Shown: positions 26,075 through 38,459, counted from the stretch's first letter. The stretch: 64,000 bases of DNA from an uncultured Trueperaceae bacterium (GCA_937873495.1 CALMXZ010000007.1:43501-107500), one strand, 5' to 3'. Numbers and translations: made by a program. Notes: a model not told the origin generated them from the letters alone.

Positions 26075-26959
26075 TCACCCCTCCCAGAACCGCAGCTCCC
26101 CGTCCTTGAACGCGGGGTCGCTGCGCATGGCGAACGCGTACAGGCCGTCCAGGTCGGGCGGCTCGAGGTAGTACCTGAAGTTCTCGAGGTAACGCTGCAC
26201 GATCTCGTGCGGCAGGCCGAGCTTCTCCGCCTCCACGGCCGCGACGGCGCTCAGGTGCCCAAGCCCCGAGCGGCGGGCCTCGCGGAAGGCGGCGACCAGT
26301 TCCCCGGAGGGGCGCGCGTCGTCCCGCGACGCCCAGACCGCGAAGGTGAACGGCAACCGCGTCAGGCGGTACCACGCCTCGCCGAGGTCGGTCACGTGCA
26401 GGCGCGGGTCGATGGCGCTGCGCCCGCTGATGGGCCGCCCGCCCGGTCCGCCGTGCGTCGGCGGGACGTGCTTCACGGCCCCCTTGAGCGCCGCGTCGCC
26501 GATCAGCAGCGCGGCGTCGGCTACCGCCAGCAGGTCGTCGAGGCCGCCGGCGGTCGGTAGCAGCTCCGCCCGGATGCCGTCGGCTTCCAGCAGCACCCTG
26601 AGCAGCTCGACGCTGGTGGCGGACTCGGTGGTGACGGCGATGCGGAGCCCATGCAGGTCACGCCACGCCGGCCGGTGGAAGAGCATCACGCTGTACACGG
26701 GCCCCAGGGTGGCGATCGAGAAGTCGAGCAGCGCGCGGTAGCGGTCGCGGTGCCTGATGAACTCGATGGACGACACGAGCGTCAGGTCGATGTCGCCGGA
26801 CGCCAGCGCCGCGTTGAGCTTGGTCGGCACACCGTAGACGAACTCGGCGGTGCCGCCTCCGGACGCCCAGGGTTTCAGACCCCAGTTGAGGGGGGCGACG
26901 TTGGTGAACGAGACGACGCCGACGCGCTCGGGTCGCGCGGCGCGCTCACGCGAAGACAT
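26075..26959 (-). CDS. mqnA: Chorismate dehydratase MqnA
   Basis: 294 residues. First enzyme of the futalosine route to menaquinone: chorismate to 3-[(1-carboxyvinyl)oxy]benzoate. The periplasmic-binding-protein-like fold shows VGVVSFTNVAPLNWGL at the N-terminus, GVPTKLNAALASGDIDLTLVSS, and LLIGDAAL followed by WYRLTRLPFTFAVWA, all characteristic of MqnA. The start overlaps mqnE by 14 bp, so the two are translated as one operon (mqnE first). Confidence 0.92.
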   Translation of the reverse strand: MSSRERAARPERVGVVSFTNVAPLNWGLKPWASGGGTAEFVYGVPTKLNAALASGDIDLTLVSSIEFIRHRDRYRALLDFSIATLGPVYSVMLFHRPAWRDLHGLRIAVTTESATSVELLRVLLEADGIRAELLPTAGGLDDLLAVADAALLIGDAALKGAVKHVPPTHGGPGGRPISGRSAIDPRLHVTDLGEAWYRLTRLPFTFAVWASRDDARPSGELVAAFREARRSGLGHLSAVAAVEAEKLGLPHEIVQRYLENFRYYLEPPDLDGLYAFAMRSDPAFKDGELRFWEG

Positions 26960-28103
26960 GCAGCTCGTTGTACAGCGCGTCGCGCCTGACGGGCACGCGG
27001 CCGGCCGTGCGCACGAGGCGCACGAGCTCGTCCTCCGTCATGCCCTTCTCGGTGACGGCGCCGCTGGCGTGGGCGATCTTCTCGTCCTTGATGGTGCCGT
27101 CGATGTCCGAGATGCCGGCCGAGAGCGCCACCTGCGTGAGCTCCGGCGTGATCATGATCCAGTAGCCCTTGACGTGGGGGAAGTTGTCGAGCATGAGGCG
27201 CGCCACCGCGAGGTTGCGCAGGTCGTCTATGCCCGTGGTGTGGCGCGTGCCGAGCTCGGCGGCGAGCTGGTTGTTGTCCGGCTGGAACGCCAGCGGGATG
27301 AACGAGAGGAAGCCGCCCGTCTCGTCCTGGAGCTGGCGCAGGCGCAGCATGTGGTCCAGGCGCTCCGCGAGCGTCTCGATGTGCCCGTAGAGCATCGTGG
27401 CGTTCGTGGGCAGGCCGAGCTCGTGGGCGGTGCGGTGCACCTCGAGCCAGTCGTCGGAGGTCACCTTGGCGCGCGCGATCTTCTTGCGCACGCGCTCGGC
27501 GAAGATCTCGGCGCCGCCGCCCGGCATGGCGACGAGACCGGCCTCCATGAGCTGGCTCAGCACCTCGCGGTAGCCGAGGCGCGGGCGCGTGATCTTCGTG
27601 AAGTGGTGGATCTCGGCGGCCGTCCAGGCCTTGACCTGGGCACCGGGGTAGCGCTCCGTCAGGCCCCGCACGAGGTCGAGGTAGTAGTCCCACGGGCGCT
27701 TGGGGTGGTGGCCGGAGGAGATGTGGATCTCGGTGAGGTCGGGGTGCCAGAAGCGGTCGACGTACTCCCACACCTGCGGGAGGTCGTAGTCCCACACGCC
27801 GTCCTCGCCGAACTTGCGCTGGAAGCCGCAGAACGTGCAGCCCACGTAGCAGATGTTCGTCTGCGACAGCCTGAGCGAGTGGACGAAGTAGGCCTTGTCG
27901 CCTACCTTGCGGCGCCGCACGATGTCTGCGAGGCGCATGAGGCCCGGCACGTCGCGCGTGGTGTAGAGGACCAGGCCGTCCTCGAGGCCGAGGCGGCGAC
28001 CTGCGAGCACCGCGTCGGCGATGCGGTGCAGCGCCTTGTCGCGCAGGATCAGGTCGCTGCCAGCCGGGCTTTCCAGGTTGAGGGTGAGCGCTTGGCTCGA
28101 CAT
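26946..28103 (-). CDS. mqnE: Aminofutalosine synthase MqnE (radical SAM)
   Basis: 385 residues from the ATG at 28103, 7 nt after a TAGACT box. It joins the MqnA product to adenosine by radical SAM chemistry to give aminofutalosine. The iron-sulfur motif CYVGCTFC (C-x3-C-x2-C) is intact, followed by GFQRK. The diagnostic MqnE stretches EIHHFTKITR and AMPGGGAEIF with TNATMLYGHIET separate it from the related MqnC and CofH. The other futalosine genes (mqnB, C, D) are not in the window. Confidence 0.92.
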   Translation of the reverse strand: MSSQALTLNLESPAGSDLILRDKALHRIADAVLAGRRLGLEDGLVLYTTRDVPGLMRLADIVRRRKVGDKAYFVHSLRLSQTNICYVGCTFCGFQRKFGEDGVWDYDLPQVWEYVDRFWHPDLTEIHISSGHHPKRPWDYYLDLVRGLTERYPGAQVKAWTAAEIHHFTKITRPRLGYREVLSQLMEAGLVAMPGGGAEIFAERVRKKIARAKVTSDDWLEVHRTAHELGLPTNATMLYGHIETLAERLDHMLRLRQLQDETGGFLSFIPLAFQPDNNQLAAELGTRHTTGIDDLRNLAVARLMLDNFPHVKGYWIMITPELTQVALSAGISDIDGTIKDEKIAHASGAVTEKGMTEDELVRLVRTAGRVPVRRDALYNELHVFA

Positions 28104-28110
28104 GCTTCCA

Positions 28111-28116
28111 AGTCTA
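28111..28116 (-). promoter_or_regulatory. Leaderless -10 box of mqnE
   Basis: TAGACT on the minus strand, 7 nt before the ATG at 28103; no ribosome site. Confidence 0.6.
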
Positions 28117-28135
28117 CCCGCGCCCACGCGATCCT

Positions 28136-29563
28136 CTAGATATGTATGGCCCGACCGTCGACTGCGAGGGCCGCTTCCTTCACGACCTCGGCGAGCGTCG
28201 GGTGGGCGTGGATGGTGCGGGCGATGTCCTCGCTGCTCGCGCCGAAGGCCATGGCGGCCACGGCCTCGGCGATCAGGTCGCCGGCGCGCGGGCCGATGAT
28301 GTGGACGCCGAGGACCCGGTCGGTGGTCGCGTCGGCCAGGATCTTGACCTTGCCCTGCGTGTGCCCGAGGGCGCGGGCGCGGCCGTTGGCCGAGAACGGG
28401 AACGTGCCCTTACGGTACGCCACGCCGCCGTTCTGAAGCTGCTCCTCCGTGAGCCCGACCGTGGCTATCTCTGGCTCCGTGTAGGCCACGCCCGGCACGA
28501 GGTCGTAATGCACGTGGGAGGCCTGGCCGGCGAGCTGCTCCATGAGCGCGACCCCGTCCTCCTCGGCCTTGTGGGCCAGCATGGGCCCCTTGATGAGGTC
28601 GCCGATGGCGTACACGCCGGGTACGTTCGTGCGGAAGTGCTCGTCGACGGCGACCCTGCCGCGCTCGTCAAGAGCGACGCCCAGCTCTTCCAGGCCAAGG
28701 CCGTCCGTGGCCGGCCGCCGGCCCACCGCTACGAGCACCTTCTCGGCCTCGATGGGCTCGCGCCCCTCGATCCGAACGATCGCCTTGCGCTTCTTGCCCT
28801 TCCCGCTCACGCTCACGCCGGCGACGCGCGCGCCGAGCTCGAAGCGCAGGCCCTGCTGCTTGAAGACGCGCAGCGCCTCGCGCGCGATCTCCAGGTCCAT
28901 GCCCGGGAGGATGCGATCCAGGTACTCGAGCACGGTCACCTGCGCGCCGAGGCGTGCCCAGACGGAGCCGAGCTCGAGCCCGATGTAGCCGGCACCGATG
29001 ACGACCAGGCTGCTCGGCACCGCTCCGAACTCGAGCGCCTCGGTGCTGGTCACCACGACCTCGCCGTCGACCTCGACACCCTTGAGCCCGCTCGTCACCG
29101 AACCCGTAGCCAACACCACGTGCTCGGCCACGAGCTCCGTCTCGCCGCCGTCCGCGGCGGTCACGGTCACCGCCCGGTCGCCGGACAGCCGCCCGGTGCC
29201 CGAGTAGCGCGTGATCTTGTTCTTCTTCATCAGGTACTCGACGCCGTCGGTGTTCTGCTTGACGACCTTGGCCCTGCGGGCCTGCATGGCCGCCAGGTCG
29301 GCGCGCACGCCGTCTACTATCACGCCGTGCTCGGCCAGGTCGTGCTTGGCCTCGACGTACTTGAAGCTCGACTCGAGCAACGCCTTGCTCGGGATGCAGC
29401 CGACGCGCACGCACGTACCGCCCAGGGCGGCCTCGCGCTCGACCACAGCCACGTCGAAGCCGAGCTGCGCGCCGCGGACGGCCGCGACGTAGCCGCCCGG
29501 GCCGGCCCCGATGATCACGATGTCGTGCTGGGCGGTCGCCTTCTCCCCTGCCACGGTCGCCAC
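28136..29563 (-). CDS. lpdA: Dihydrolipoyl dehydrogenase (E3)
   Basis: 475 residues. FAD-dependent enzyme that reoxidises lipoyl groups with NAD. FAD-binding GAGPGGYVAA is at 19-28, the redox disulfide GGTCVRVGC (C51, C56) is intact, NAD-binding GAGYIGLELG is near 190 and the C-terminal dimer-interface motif HAHPTLAEVVKEA holds the catalytic His. The start is a GTG 1 nt after the sucB stop, with its GGAG inside the end of sucB. It is the last gene of sucA-sucB-lpd and so probably serves the oxoglutarate dehydrogenase complex. Confidence 0.95.
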   Translation of the reverse strand: MATVAGEKATAQHDIVIIGAGPGGYVAAVRGAQLGFDVAVVEREAALGGTCVRVGCIPSKALLESSFKYVEAKHDLAEHGVIVDGVRADLAAMQARRAKVVKQNTDGVEYLMKKNKITRYSGTGRLSGDRAVTVTAADGGETELVAEHVVLATGSVTSGLKGVEVDGEVVVTSTEALEFGAVPSSLVVIGAGYIGLELGSVWARLGAQVTVLEYLDRILPGMDLEIAREALRVFKQQGLRFELGARVAGVSVSGKGKKRKAIVRIEGREPIEAEKVLVAVGRRPATDGLGLEELGVALDERGRVAVDEHFRTNVPGVYAIGDLIKGPMLAHKAEEDGVALMEQLAGQASHVHYDLVPGVAYTEPEIATVGLTEEQLQNGGVAYRKGTFPFSANGRARALGHTQGKVKILADATTDRVLGVHIIGPRAGDLIAEAVAAMAFGASSEDIARTIHAHPTLAEVVKEAALAVDGRAIHI

Positions 29564-29564
29564 C

Positions 29565-30878
29565 TCAGATCTCCAGGAGCATCCGGGCCGGCTTCTCGAC
29601 CGCGTCCTTGATGCGCTTGAGGAACGTGACGGCCTCGCGCCCGTCCACCATGCGGTGGTCGTACGTGAGGGCGAGGTACATCATCGGGCGGATCACGACC
29701 TGGCCGTTGACGGCCACCGGGCGCTCCTGGATGGAGTGCATGCCGAGCACACCCGATTGCGGCGGGTTGACGATCGGCGTGGAGAGGAGCGAACCGAAGA
29801 CCCCGCCGTTGCTGATGGTGAAGGTGCCGCCCTGCAGCTCCTCCGGCGCGAGCTTGTTGGCGTTGGCCCGCGTGCCGAAGTCCGCGATGGCCTGCTCGAC
29901 CTCGGCGAACGACAGGCGCTCCGCGTCGCGGACGACGGGGACCACGAGTCCACGGCCCGTCGAGACGGCCACGCCGATGTCGTAGTAGTTCTTGTAAACG
30001 ACGTCGGTGCCACGGATCTCGGCGTTGAGCTGGGGCACGGTCTTGAGCGCGTCGATGGCCGCCTTGACGAAGAACGACATGAAGCCGAGCCGCACGCCGT
30101 AGCGCTTCTCGAAGAGGTCCTTGTACTCGCCGCGCAGCTGCATGATGGCGCTCATGTCGACCTCGTTGAACGTCGTGAGGAGGGCGGCCGTCTGCTGGGC
30201 CGAGACGAGGCGCTCCGCGATGCGGCGCCTCAGCAGGCTCATCGGCTTGATCTCCTCCTCGCGCTCGTAGCCGCCCGCGCCGAGCGGCCGCTCCGGCTCG
30301 GCCGCGGCGCGCTCCCGCCCGGCGAGGTAGTTGAGCACGTCCTCCTTCAGGAGCCGGCCGCCCGGGCCGGTGGACGGCACGGCGTCCGAGCTCAGGCCGT
30401 TCTCGTCGAGGAGGCGCTGCGCCGCCGGCATGACGCTCGTGGCGCGCACGCCCACCTGCGGGGCGGGGCGGGCTGGAACAGAGGCCGGCGCGACGGGCTG
30501 CTGCGCGGGCTCCGCGGCGGGCTTCGTCGCGGGGGCGGAGGCGGTCGTGCCGGCAGCCACCGGTGCCGAGGAGGCGGGCGTAGCGGGCGCCGCCGCAGGT
30601 ACGGCGCCGGCCGAAGCCGCAGGCCGAGCACCGGCAGACGCGCTCTCGCCGATCCGCGCGATCACCTCACCGATGCCGGCGGCCTCCCCTTCCTTCTTGA
30701 GGACCTCGAGCAGCACCCCGGCGGTCGGCGCCGGGACCTCGAGCGTAGCCTTGTCCGTCTCAAGCTCCACGATCGCCTCGTCGGCCGCGACCGCGTCGCC
30801 GGGCTTCTTCAACCACGTGCCTATGAAGACCTCGCTGATCGACTCGCCGGCGGCGGGCACCTTGACGTCAGTTGCCAT
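29565..30878 (-). CDS. sucB: Dihydrolipoyllysine succinyltransferase (2-oxoglutarate dehydrogenase E2)
   Basis: 437 residues. The lipoyl domain has Lys43 in ETDKATLEV. An Ala/Pro-rich linker (~80-150) is followed by a peripheral-subunit-binding domain ([13 protein letters not shown] ... [15 protein letters not shown]) and the catalytic core with [15 protein letters not shown] (catalytic His and Asp). ERRIAERL-like [26 protein letters not shown] is the succinyltransferase signature. It transfers succinyl from lipoate to CoA. It follows sucA by 45 bp. Confidence 0.95.
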   Translation of the reverse strand: MATDVKVPAAGESISEVFIGTWLKKPGDAVAADEAIVELETDKATLEVPAPTAGVLLEVLKKEGEAAGIGEVIARIGESASAGARPAASAGAVPAAAPATPASSAPVAAGTTASAPATKPAAEPAQQPVAPASVPARPAPQVGVRATSVMPAAQRLLDENGLSSDAVPSTGPGGRLLKEDVLNYLAGRERAAAEPERPLGAGGYEREEEIKPMSLLRRRIAERLVSAQQTAALLTTFNEVDMSAIMQLRGEYKDLFEKRYGVRLGFMSFFVKAAIDALKTVPQLNAEIRGTDVVYKNYYDIGVAVSTGRGLVVPVVRDAERLSFAEVEQAIADFGTRANANKLAPEELQGGTFTISNGGVFGSLLSTPIVNPPQSGVLGMHSIQERPVAVNGQVVIRPMMYLALTYDHRMVDGREAVTFLKRIKDAVEKPARMLLEI

Positions 30879-30923
30879 TCGTACTCCTCCAGTGGCGACC
30901 CGTGCCGCCGTGCGCTGCGCTTC

Positions 30924-33719
<2,796 letters not shown>

Positions 33720-33979
33720 TCTGTGCTACCTCGTGACCTACGACGTTCTCGGCGTGCTCCGGCGGCATGCCAGAAGCTAGGCCCCGCCCACCAGGCCCGG
33801 TGGCCCGCGGGTGGGGGCGTGCTACGAGTTTCGTTCGGTGGACGCGCCGAGACGCCACCGTCATCGACCTCATGTTGTATCACGCGGTGCGAACGCCCTT
33901 CGCCGCCCCAAGTACGTGTGGGAAAACGCTCGGCGCGCTACGTTCGGCGCCATGAGCAGGCGGAAGTGACCGGCCGCAC

Positions 33980-34996
33980 GTGACCGGCGCCGGAGCGGGC
34001 GGCGCCGGGGCAGCACGCCTCGTATGCGTCGGCGAGGCACTCATCGACCTGATGGCCGTCGAAGCCGACACGCCCCTGTCCGAGGCGGGCACGTTCGTGC
34101 GGGCAGCCGGCGGGGCGCCAGCTAACGTGGCCGTCGGCGCGGCCAGGTTGGGCGTTCGCAGCGCGTTCCTCGGCAAGGTCGGCGCCGACCCGTTCGGCGA
34201 TCACCTGGTCGCCACGCTGGCGGCCGCGGGCGTCGACACGGGCCTCGTCGCCCGGGACGCGGAAGCTCGGACCGGCTTGGCGTTCGTCAGCCGCCATCAG
34301 GGTGAGCGCGAGTTCCTCTTCTACCGCAGCCCGGCCGCCGACCAGCGGCTGCGGGTCGCTGAGGTCGACGAGGAGAGCATCGCGCACGCCGATGTGCTGC
34401 ACCACGGGTCACTGAGCCTGGCGGTCTCCCCCGCCCGCGAGGCGACGCTGCACGCCGCCGCGGTCGCAGGGCGAGCCGGTGTGCTGCGCTCGCTCGACGT
34501 CAACCTGCGGCTCGACTGTTGGAGCTCGGAAGGCGAGGCCCGCCGAGCGGTACTGGCCGCGGCCGCCGCCAGCGAGATCGTGAAGGTGAGCGAGGAAGAG
34601 CTCGACTTCCTGGCCGCGGGCGAGGCCGGCACGGCCGGCAAGGTGATCGCCGGGCTGATGGGCGAGGCGACCAGGCTCCTGGTCGTCACGCGCGGCGCGG
34701 CGGGGGCGAGCTACTACCTCACCGCGAACGCCGGTCTCGCGGTCGGGCACGTCCCTGGCTTCGCCGTCGACGCGCTGGACACGACGGGCGCTGGCGACGC
34801 GTTCGTCGCTGGCCTCCTGACCGGCATCTTGGCGGACCGGGCCGCGCTCACGGACCCGACCGCTCTCGAGGCCGTGGTGAGACGCGCCAACGCTTGCGGC
34901 GCCATCGCGACCACACGGCTGGGCGCCATCCCAGCGCTACCAACGGCGGCCGAGCTGACGGCGTTCCTAGCGAGGGTGTCCGTCACCGCCACCTGA
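33980..34996 (+). CDS. PfkB-family sugar kinase (fructokinase-like)
   Basis: 338 residues. Ribokinase fold: N-terminal GGAPANVAVGAARLGV, GKVGADPFG, and the C-terminal signature DTTGAGDAFVAGLL with the catalytic Asp and anion hole. Closest in look to bacterial fructokinases, though the substrate cannot be fixed from sequence. The GTG start at 33980 has no clear ribosome site. A TACGTT box followed by a tiny five-codon ORF (33952) lies just upstream, so the start is uncertain. A hairpin (34998-35014) follows. Confidence 0.88.
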   Translation: MTGAGAGGAGAARLVCVGEALIDLMAVEADTPLSEAGTFVRAAGGAPANVAVGAARLGVRSAFLGKVGADPFGDHLVATLAAAGVDTGLVARDAEARTGLAFVSRHQGEREFLFYRSPAADQRLRVAEVDEESIAHADVLHHGSLSLAVSPAREATLHAAAVAGRAGVLRSLDVNLRLDCWSSEGEARRAVLAAAAASEIVKVSEEELDFLAAGEAGTAGKVIAGLMGEATRLLVVTRGAAGASYYLTANAGLAVGHVPGFAVDALDTTGAGDAFVAGLLTGILADRAALTDPTALEAVVRRANACGAIATTRLGAIPALPTAAELTAFLARVSVTAT

Positions 34997-34997
34997 G

Positions 34998-35014
34998 CGC
35001 GGCGGCGCGCCGCG
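34998..35014 (+). terminator. Short GC hairpin after the sugar kinase
   Basis: 7-bp stem CGCGGCG / CGCCGCG with a 3-nt loop, 1 bp after the stop codon. It may terminate the kinase transcript ahead of the dehydratase gene, which starts 15 bp further. Confidence 0.5.
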
Positions 35015-35029
35015 TGCCACACTGAGCGC

Positions 35030-36040
35030 GTGACAGACACCGCGGTCGTTCCCCCTGGCGTACCCACCCTCAAGGACGTCGAGGCGGCGCGTGAGCGCAT
35101 CGCGGCCGGCGTCCGGCGCACCCCGCTCCTGCCCCTCGTCGTCGAGCACGCGCCGCACCCCGTCTTCGTGAAGCCGGAGATGCTGCAGGCGGTCGGCTCG
35201 TTCAAGGTACGAGGCGCGCTCAACTTCCTGGCCGCCCTGCCCGAGGACGTGAGGAAGCGCGGCGTGGTCGCGCATTCGAGCGGCAACCACGCCCAGGGGG
35301 TCGCGGCGGCCGCCAGGCGCTTCGGGGTGAAGGCGACGATCGTGATCCCCGAAGGCGCCCCCGCCGTCAAGGTGGAGAACACCCGCGCGCTCGGGGCGAC
35401 GGTGGTGCGCTGCGAGAACACGCAAGCGGCTCGCGAGGAGACGACCGCGGCCATCGCCAGGAGCGAAGGTGCCACCGTCGTCCCCCCTTACGACCACCCC
35501 TGGATCGTGGCCGGGCAGGGCACGCTCGGTCTAGAGATCGCCGAGGACCTGCCGGAGGTCAAGAACGTGTTCGTGCCCATCGGCGGCGGTGGCCTGGCCT
35601 CCGGGGTCGCTCTGGCGATCACTGGCATGGTCCCCGGCGCGCAGGTCATCGGGGTCGAGCCCGAGTTCGCCGCCGACGCCAAGGAGTCGCTCGAGTCGGG
35701 CGAACGGCGCAAGTGGACCGCCGAGCAGGTCACGAGGACGATGGCGGACGGAGTGCGCACGCAGAGCATCGGGGTGCTGAACTTCGCCATGCTCCCCGAC
35801 CTGCTCGCAGGGATCGTCACGGTCACGGAAGACGAGATCGCGCGCGCCGTGCGGCACTACGTCACCAAGGCCCATCTCGTCGTCGAACCGACCGGCGCCA
35901 TCACCCTCGCGGCCCTCGAACGCCTCCTGGCGACGGGCCGTGCGGGCAGCGTCGAGCTGCTTCCGGGTCCGACCGTGGTGATAGCGAGCGGCGGCAACGT
36001 CGACCCCACGAAGCTCTGCGCGCTGCTCGGCGTCCGCTGA
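35030..36040 (+). CDS. Threonine dehydratase / serine racemase-like PLP enzyme
   Basis: 336 residues. Fold type II PLP enzyme: Schiff-base Lys in GSFKVRGALN (about residue 58), the substrate loop SSGNHAQG and the glycine-rich phosphate-binding loop GGGGLASG. It lacks the C-terminal ACT regulatory domain of biosynthetic IlvA, so it resembles catabolic threonine/serine dehydratases or serine racemases. The start is a GTG 6 nt after a CACACT box. The gene stands alone on the plus strand. Confidence 0.88.
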   Translation: MTDTAVVPPGVPTLKDVEAARERIAAGVRRTPLLPLVVEHAPHPVFVKPEMLQAVGSFKVRGALNFLAALPEDVRKRGVVAHSSGNHAQGVAAAARRFGVKATIVIPEGAPAVKVENTRALGATVVRCENTQAAREETTAAIARSEGATVVPPYDHPWIVAGQGTLGLEIAEDLPEVKNVFVPIGGGGLASGVALAITGMVPGAQVIGVEPEFAADAKESLESGERRKWTAEQVTRTMADGVRTQSIGVLNFAMLPDLLAGIVTVTEDEIARAVRHYVTKAHLVVEPTGAITLAALERLLATGRAGSVELLPGPTVVIASGGNVDPTKLCALLGVR

Positions 36041-36067
36041 CGCGTTGCCAGTCGGTCGGCGGCAGAC

Positions 36068-36073
36068 TATCCT
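36068..36073 (+). promoter_or_regulatory. Leaderless -10 box before the Pro-rich membrane protein
   Basis: TATCCT, with GTG codons 3 and 6 nt downstream; the 6-nt spacing matches the other leaderless starts in the window. Confidence 0.55.
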
Positions 36074-36079
36074 CATGTG

Positions 36080-36748
36080 GTGAACTCGCTCACCGTCCTG
36101 GTCCTGCTGCTCTTCGTCGCCGTCGTGGCGCTCGCTCTGACGGTCTGGTCGGCGCTCGCCGTCGGGCGGAGGCGCGTGGCGGAGCCGGTGGACGAGCCGT
36201 ACCGGGCGCGGAGCGCAGAGCGCCCCAGCCAGGACCGGCCGCGCGATCAGGTCGCGGCCCCGGTCGCCAAGCGCACGGTGGTCTCGCCGCCGCGCGGCGT
36301 GGCCGAGCCCAAGACGAGCCAGCCGCCCATCGACTTCGCGGACCCGCCACGCGCGCCGGCCGAGCGCCCCGCCACGCCCCGCGGGCCGGCCGGCTCGGCT
36401 CGCGATCAGGCCGGCTCACCTCACGCTCAGGTCGGTTCGCGCCGCGATCAGGCGCCTCCCCCGGCCGATCCCCCCGCTGAGATCAGGCCGGGCCGCAGTG
36501 GCCGGACCGTCCGCGAGCCCACGCCCGGCCCGGCGGCCGGCGAGCCCGACCAGAGGCCCAGTGGGGTCAGCGTCCGCCCGCGCGTCGTAGTCACCGAAGC
36601 GGAACCGCCACGCGCGCCGAGGCGCCCGGAGCCGGATCACACGCCGGCTCCTCCGACCAACGAAACACCTCGCGCGACCGTGAAGCCACGCGAGGTGGAG
36701 CCGAACGCGTTCGACCGTTTCATCGACGCCGAACGCCGGCGCAACTGA
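36080..36748 (+). CDS. Single-pass membrane protein with long Pro/Arg-rich tail
   Basis: 222 residues. One membrane helix (about 4-26, LTVLVLLLFVAVVALALTV), then ~190 residues of low-complexity Pro/Arg/Ala sequence that should be disordered in the cytoplasm, ending in FDRFIDAERRRN. I do not recognise the family. The GTG at 36080 (or 36077) follows TATCCT, suggesting a leaderless mRNA. The high G+C third positions support real coding, but conservation could not be checked. Confidence 0.6.
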   Translation: MNSLTVLVLLLFVAVVALALTVWSALAVGRRRVAEPVDEPYRARSAERPSQDRPRDQVAAPVAKRTVVSPPRGVAEPKTSQPPIDFADPPRAPAERPATPRGPAGSARDQAGSPHAQVGSRRDQAPPPADPPAEIRPGRSGRTVREPTPGPAAGEPDQRPSGVSVRPRVVVTEAEPPRAPRRPEPDHTPAPPTNETPRATVKPREVEPNAFDRFIDAERRRN

Positions 36749-36751
36749 GCC

Positions 36752-37405
36752 TCAGGCCGTAGCGCCCGCGATCTCCTGCAGCCTGTCGTAAGCCGCCTGC
36801 GCGCGCTGGCGGAGCTTGGAGTTGTCTGCCTTGCCGGCCATCATCAGGTGCATGTTGATGTGCTGGTCGACGTCGCCGAAAATCGAGTTGAGCGCCTCGA
36901 CCTCGTCGCCTGGCCGGAGCGTCGAGTCGCCGCGGAACATGTACGTGTAGGTGTGCTCGAAGTCCGAGTCGTCCATGCCACCGGAGAGGTAACGCTCGAG
37001 CACGTCGAGGTACGGGCGCAGGTCCGAGCCCGCCTTGGCGCTCGGCGCCGCGACCGGCTCGCCGACCGCCACGCGGCCGAAGCCCTCCGTCAGCGCCTCC
37101 GGCGTGATGCTCCAGTTGTCGACGGCGAACACGGGCTCCCCGGCGTCGAAGATGATGACCTGCGGCGATTCGTGCTGGATACCCGTGCGTTGTGCCACGA
37201 GGTTGCTGGCCGGGCGCGCCTCGACGACGCGGATGACACCGCACATGAGGTCCTCGCGCCCCTCGAGCTGCTCTTGCACGAAGCCGAAGCCCTGCATGGT
37301 CTTGTGGCAGGTGCCGGCTTTGAAGATGACACTGCTCGGGTAACGCTCGAAGAACAGTTCCACGGCTTCTGGCGAGTTCAGTAGGACGATCCGGTCTTTG
37401 AGCAT
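36752..37405 (-). CDS. YtxJ/bacilliredoxin-like protein with C-terminal extension
   Basis: 217 residues from the ATG at 37405 (GGAGG 5 nt upstream; the longer frame is unlikely). Residues ~1-110 match the YtxJ/BrxC thioredoxin-like family: SSVIFKAGTCHKT with one Cys at the active position (TCxxT), then QHESPQVIIFDAGEPVFAVDNWSIT. This family removes bacillithiol from proteins (family knowledge). After a linker, residues ~130-217 form an extra helical domain (YLDVLERYLSGGMDDSDFEHTY ... LNSIFGDVDQHINMH) resembling colicin-immunity-type helical domains; this comparison is tentative. Confidence 0.75.
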   Translation of the reverse strand: MLKDRIVLLNSPEAVELFFERYPSSVIFKAGTCHKTMQGFGFVQEQLEGREDLMCGVIRVVEARPASNLVAQRTGIQHESPQVIIFDAGEPVFAVDNWSITPEALTEGFGRVAVGEPVAAPSAKAGSDLRPYLDVLERYLSGGMDDSDFEHTYTYMFRGDSTLRPGDEVEALNSIFGDVDQHINMHLMMAGKADNSKLRQRAQAAYDRLQEIAGATA

Positions 37406-37596
37406 CGCAACCTCCGTTACAACTGTTGGAGAGTCTATCCGCCGCGCCGCGCGAGTGGCAGTCTTCCAGGAACGCATGGAAAGGCGCCCATGCCTTGCTA
37501 GGCCGTCGGAGTGATCCGCTGCGGGCGACCTCAAACAGGCCAGGAGCCGGTCGCGTCCGAGCGCAACGGCCACAGGACCTGAACGCATACACGGAC

Positions 37597-37625
37597 TTGC
37601 CGGGCCCAGGGGCGCCTGTTACACT
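37597..37625 (+). promoter_or_regulatory. tRNA-Ser promoter
   Basis: -35 TTGCCG (37597-37602), 17-nt spacer, -10 TACACT (37620-37625), about 90 bp before the tRNA. The rest of the 309-bp gap (37406-37714) holds the upstream region of the bacilliredoxin gene and no ORF I trust. Confidence 0.7.
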
Positions 37626-37714
37626 CCGTGTTGCCGTCGCGGCCGGTAGGCAAGCCTATCGACGCGCAACACGGTTCGCGGTTCGGGTCCCGACTTCAGG
37701 GTCCGAAGCCTCGC

Positions 37715-37806
<92 letters not shown>

Positions 37807-37907
37807 ACCCAATCCCTGGGCCGTCACCAGGATCACGCCGCTTGGCGCTACGAGTGTCTGCAGCAGCCTGAACTTCGATCCCATTATGCGCGGACGTCGC
37901 CACGGCC

Positions 37908-38417
37908 CTACCGCACCCTTGGAGAAACGGTCTCGTCAGCCTGTAGCGGTCCGTCGAGCAACGACAGGCTGGTCCAGGAATAGGCATCGCGGGCGAGGCT
38001 ACGCCACTCGATGCCGATCCGCAGCGTCATGGCGCCTGCGCTTGGCTGAAGGTCGAGGACGGTTCCAAGCCACACCCCTTCCTCGTGCCACAGTTCGCCT
38101 TCATGGACGACCACGTCCTGCGGCCGGAAGATCGCGGTCAGCCGATACTCTTTCGTTTCGTCGTCGCGTTCCGGATCGTCGCAGTGGAACAGGTCGAAGA
38201 CGATCCGCACCCGCCCCGCTTCATCGCTGGTGATCGCGTCGACGCCCTTGTCGTCCAGATCGTAGCGGTGGATGAGATCCACCAACCTGGTTCCCGCCAT
38301 AGCCTCGCACTCTCCCGCGCCGCTATCATAGAAGTCCACATAGTGGCCCGGCACGAACTTTCGCCGGTCAGCCACCGGCAACCCGCTGTTTCGCGAGCCG
38401 TAGTCGCGATACGGCAC
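37908..38417 (-). CDS. Hypothetical protein divergent from the ComJ-like gene
   Basis: 169 residues from a GTG at 38417 with GGGGGAG 8 nt upstream; an ATG at 38300 (130 residues) is the alternative. I do not recognise it. It is acidic, has no signal peptide or membrane helix, and carries short beta-type segments (VRIVFDLFHC, YRLTAIFRPQDVVVHEG, MTLRIGIEWRS). This pattern is common in small immunity-type proteins. It is divergent from the ComJ-like gene, with only 42 bp between starts, so the two probably share a regulatory region. It starts the accessory block after tRNA-Ser. Confidence 0.55.
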   Translation of the reverse strand: MPYRDYGSRNSGLPVADRRKFVPGHYVDFYDSGAGECEAMAGTRLVDLIHRYDLDDKGVDAITSDEAGRVRIVFDLFHCDDPERDDETKEYRLTAIFRPQDVVVHEGELWHEEGVWLGTVLDLQPSAGAMTLRIGIEWRSLARDAYSWTSLSLLDGPLQADETVSPRVR

Positions 38418-38459
38418 ACTGAAGACGCTCCCCCTGTTTCGCTCGAGAGGCCGTGAACC

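Noticed and set aside
33952..33969. Five-codon ORF (MSRRK) after a TACGTT box upstream of the sugar kinase
   Set aside because: Too short to support; it could be a leader peptide, but nothing beyond the box spacing suggests it.
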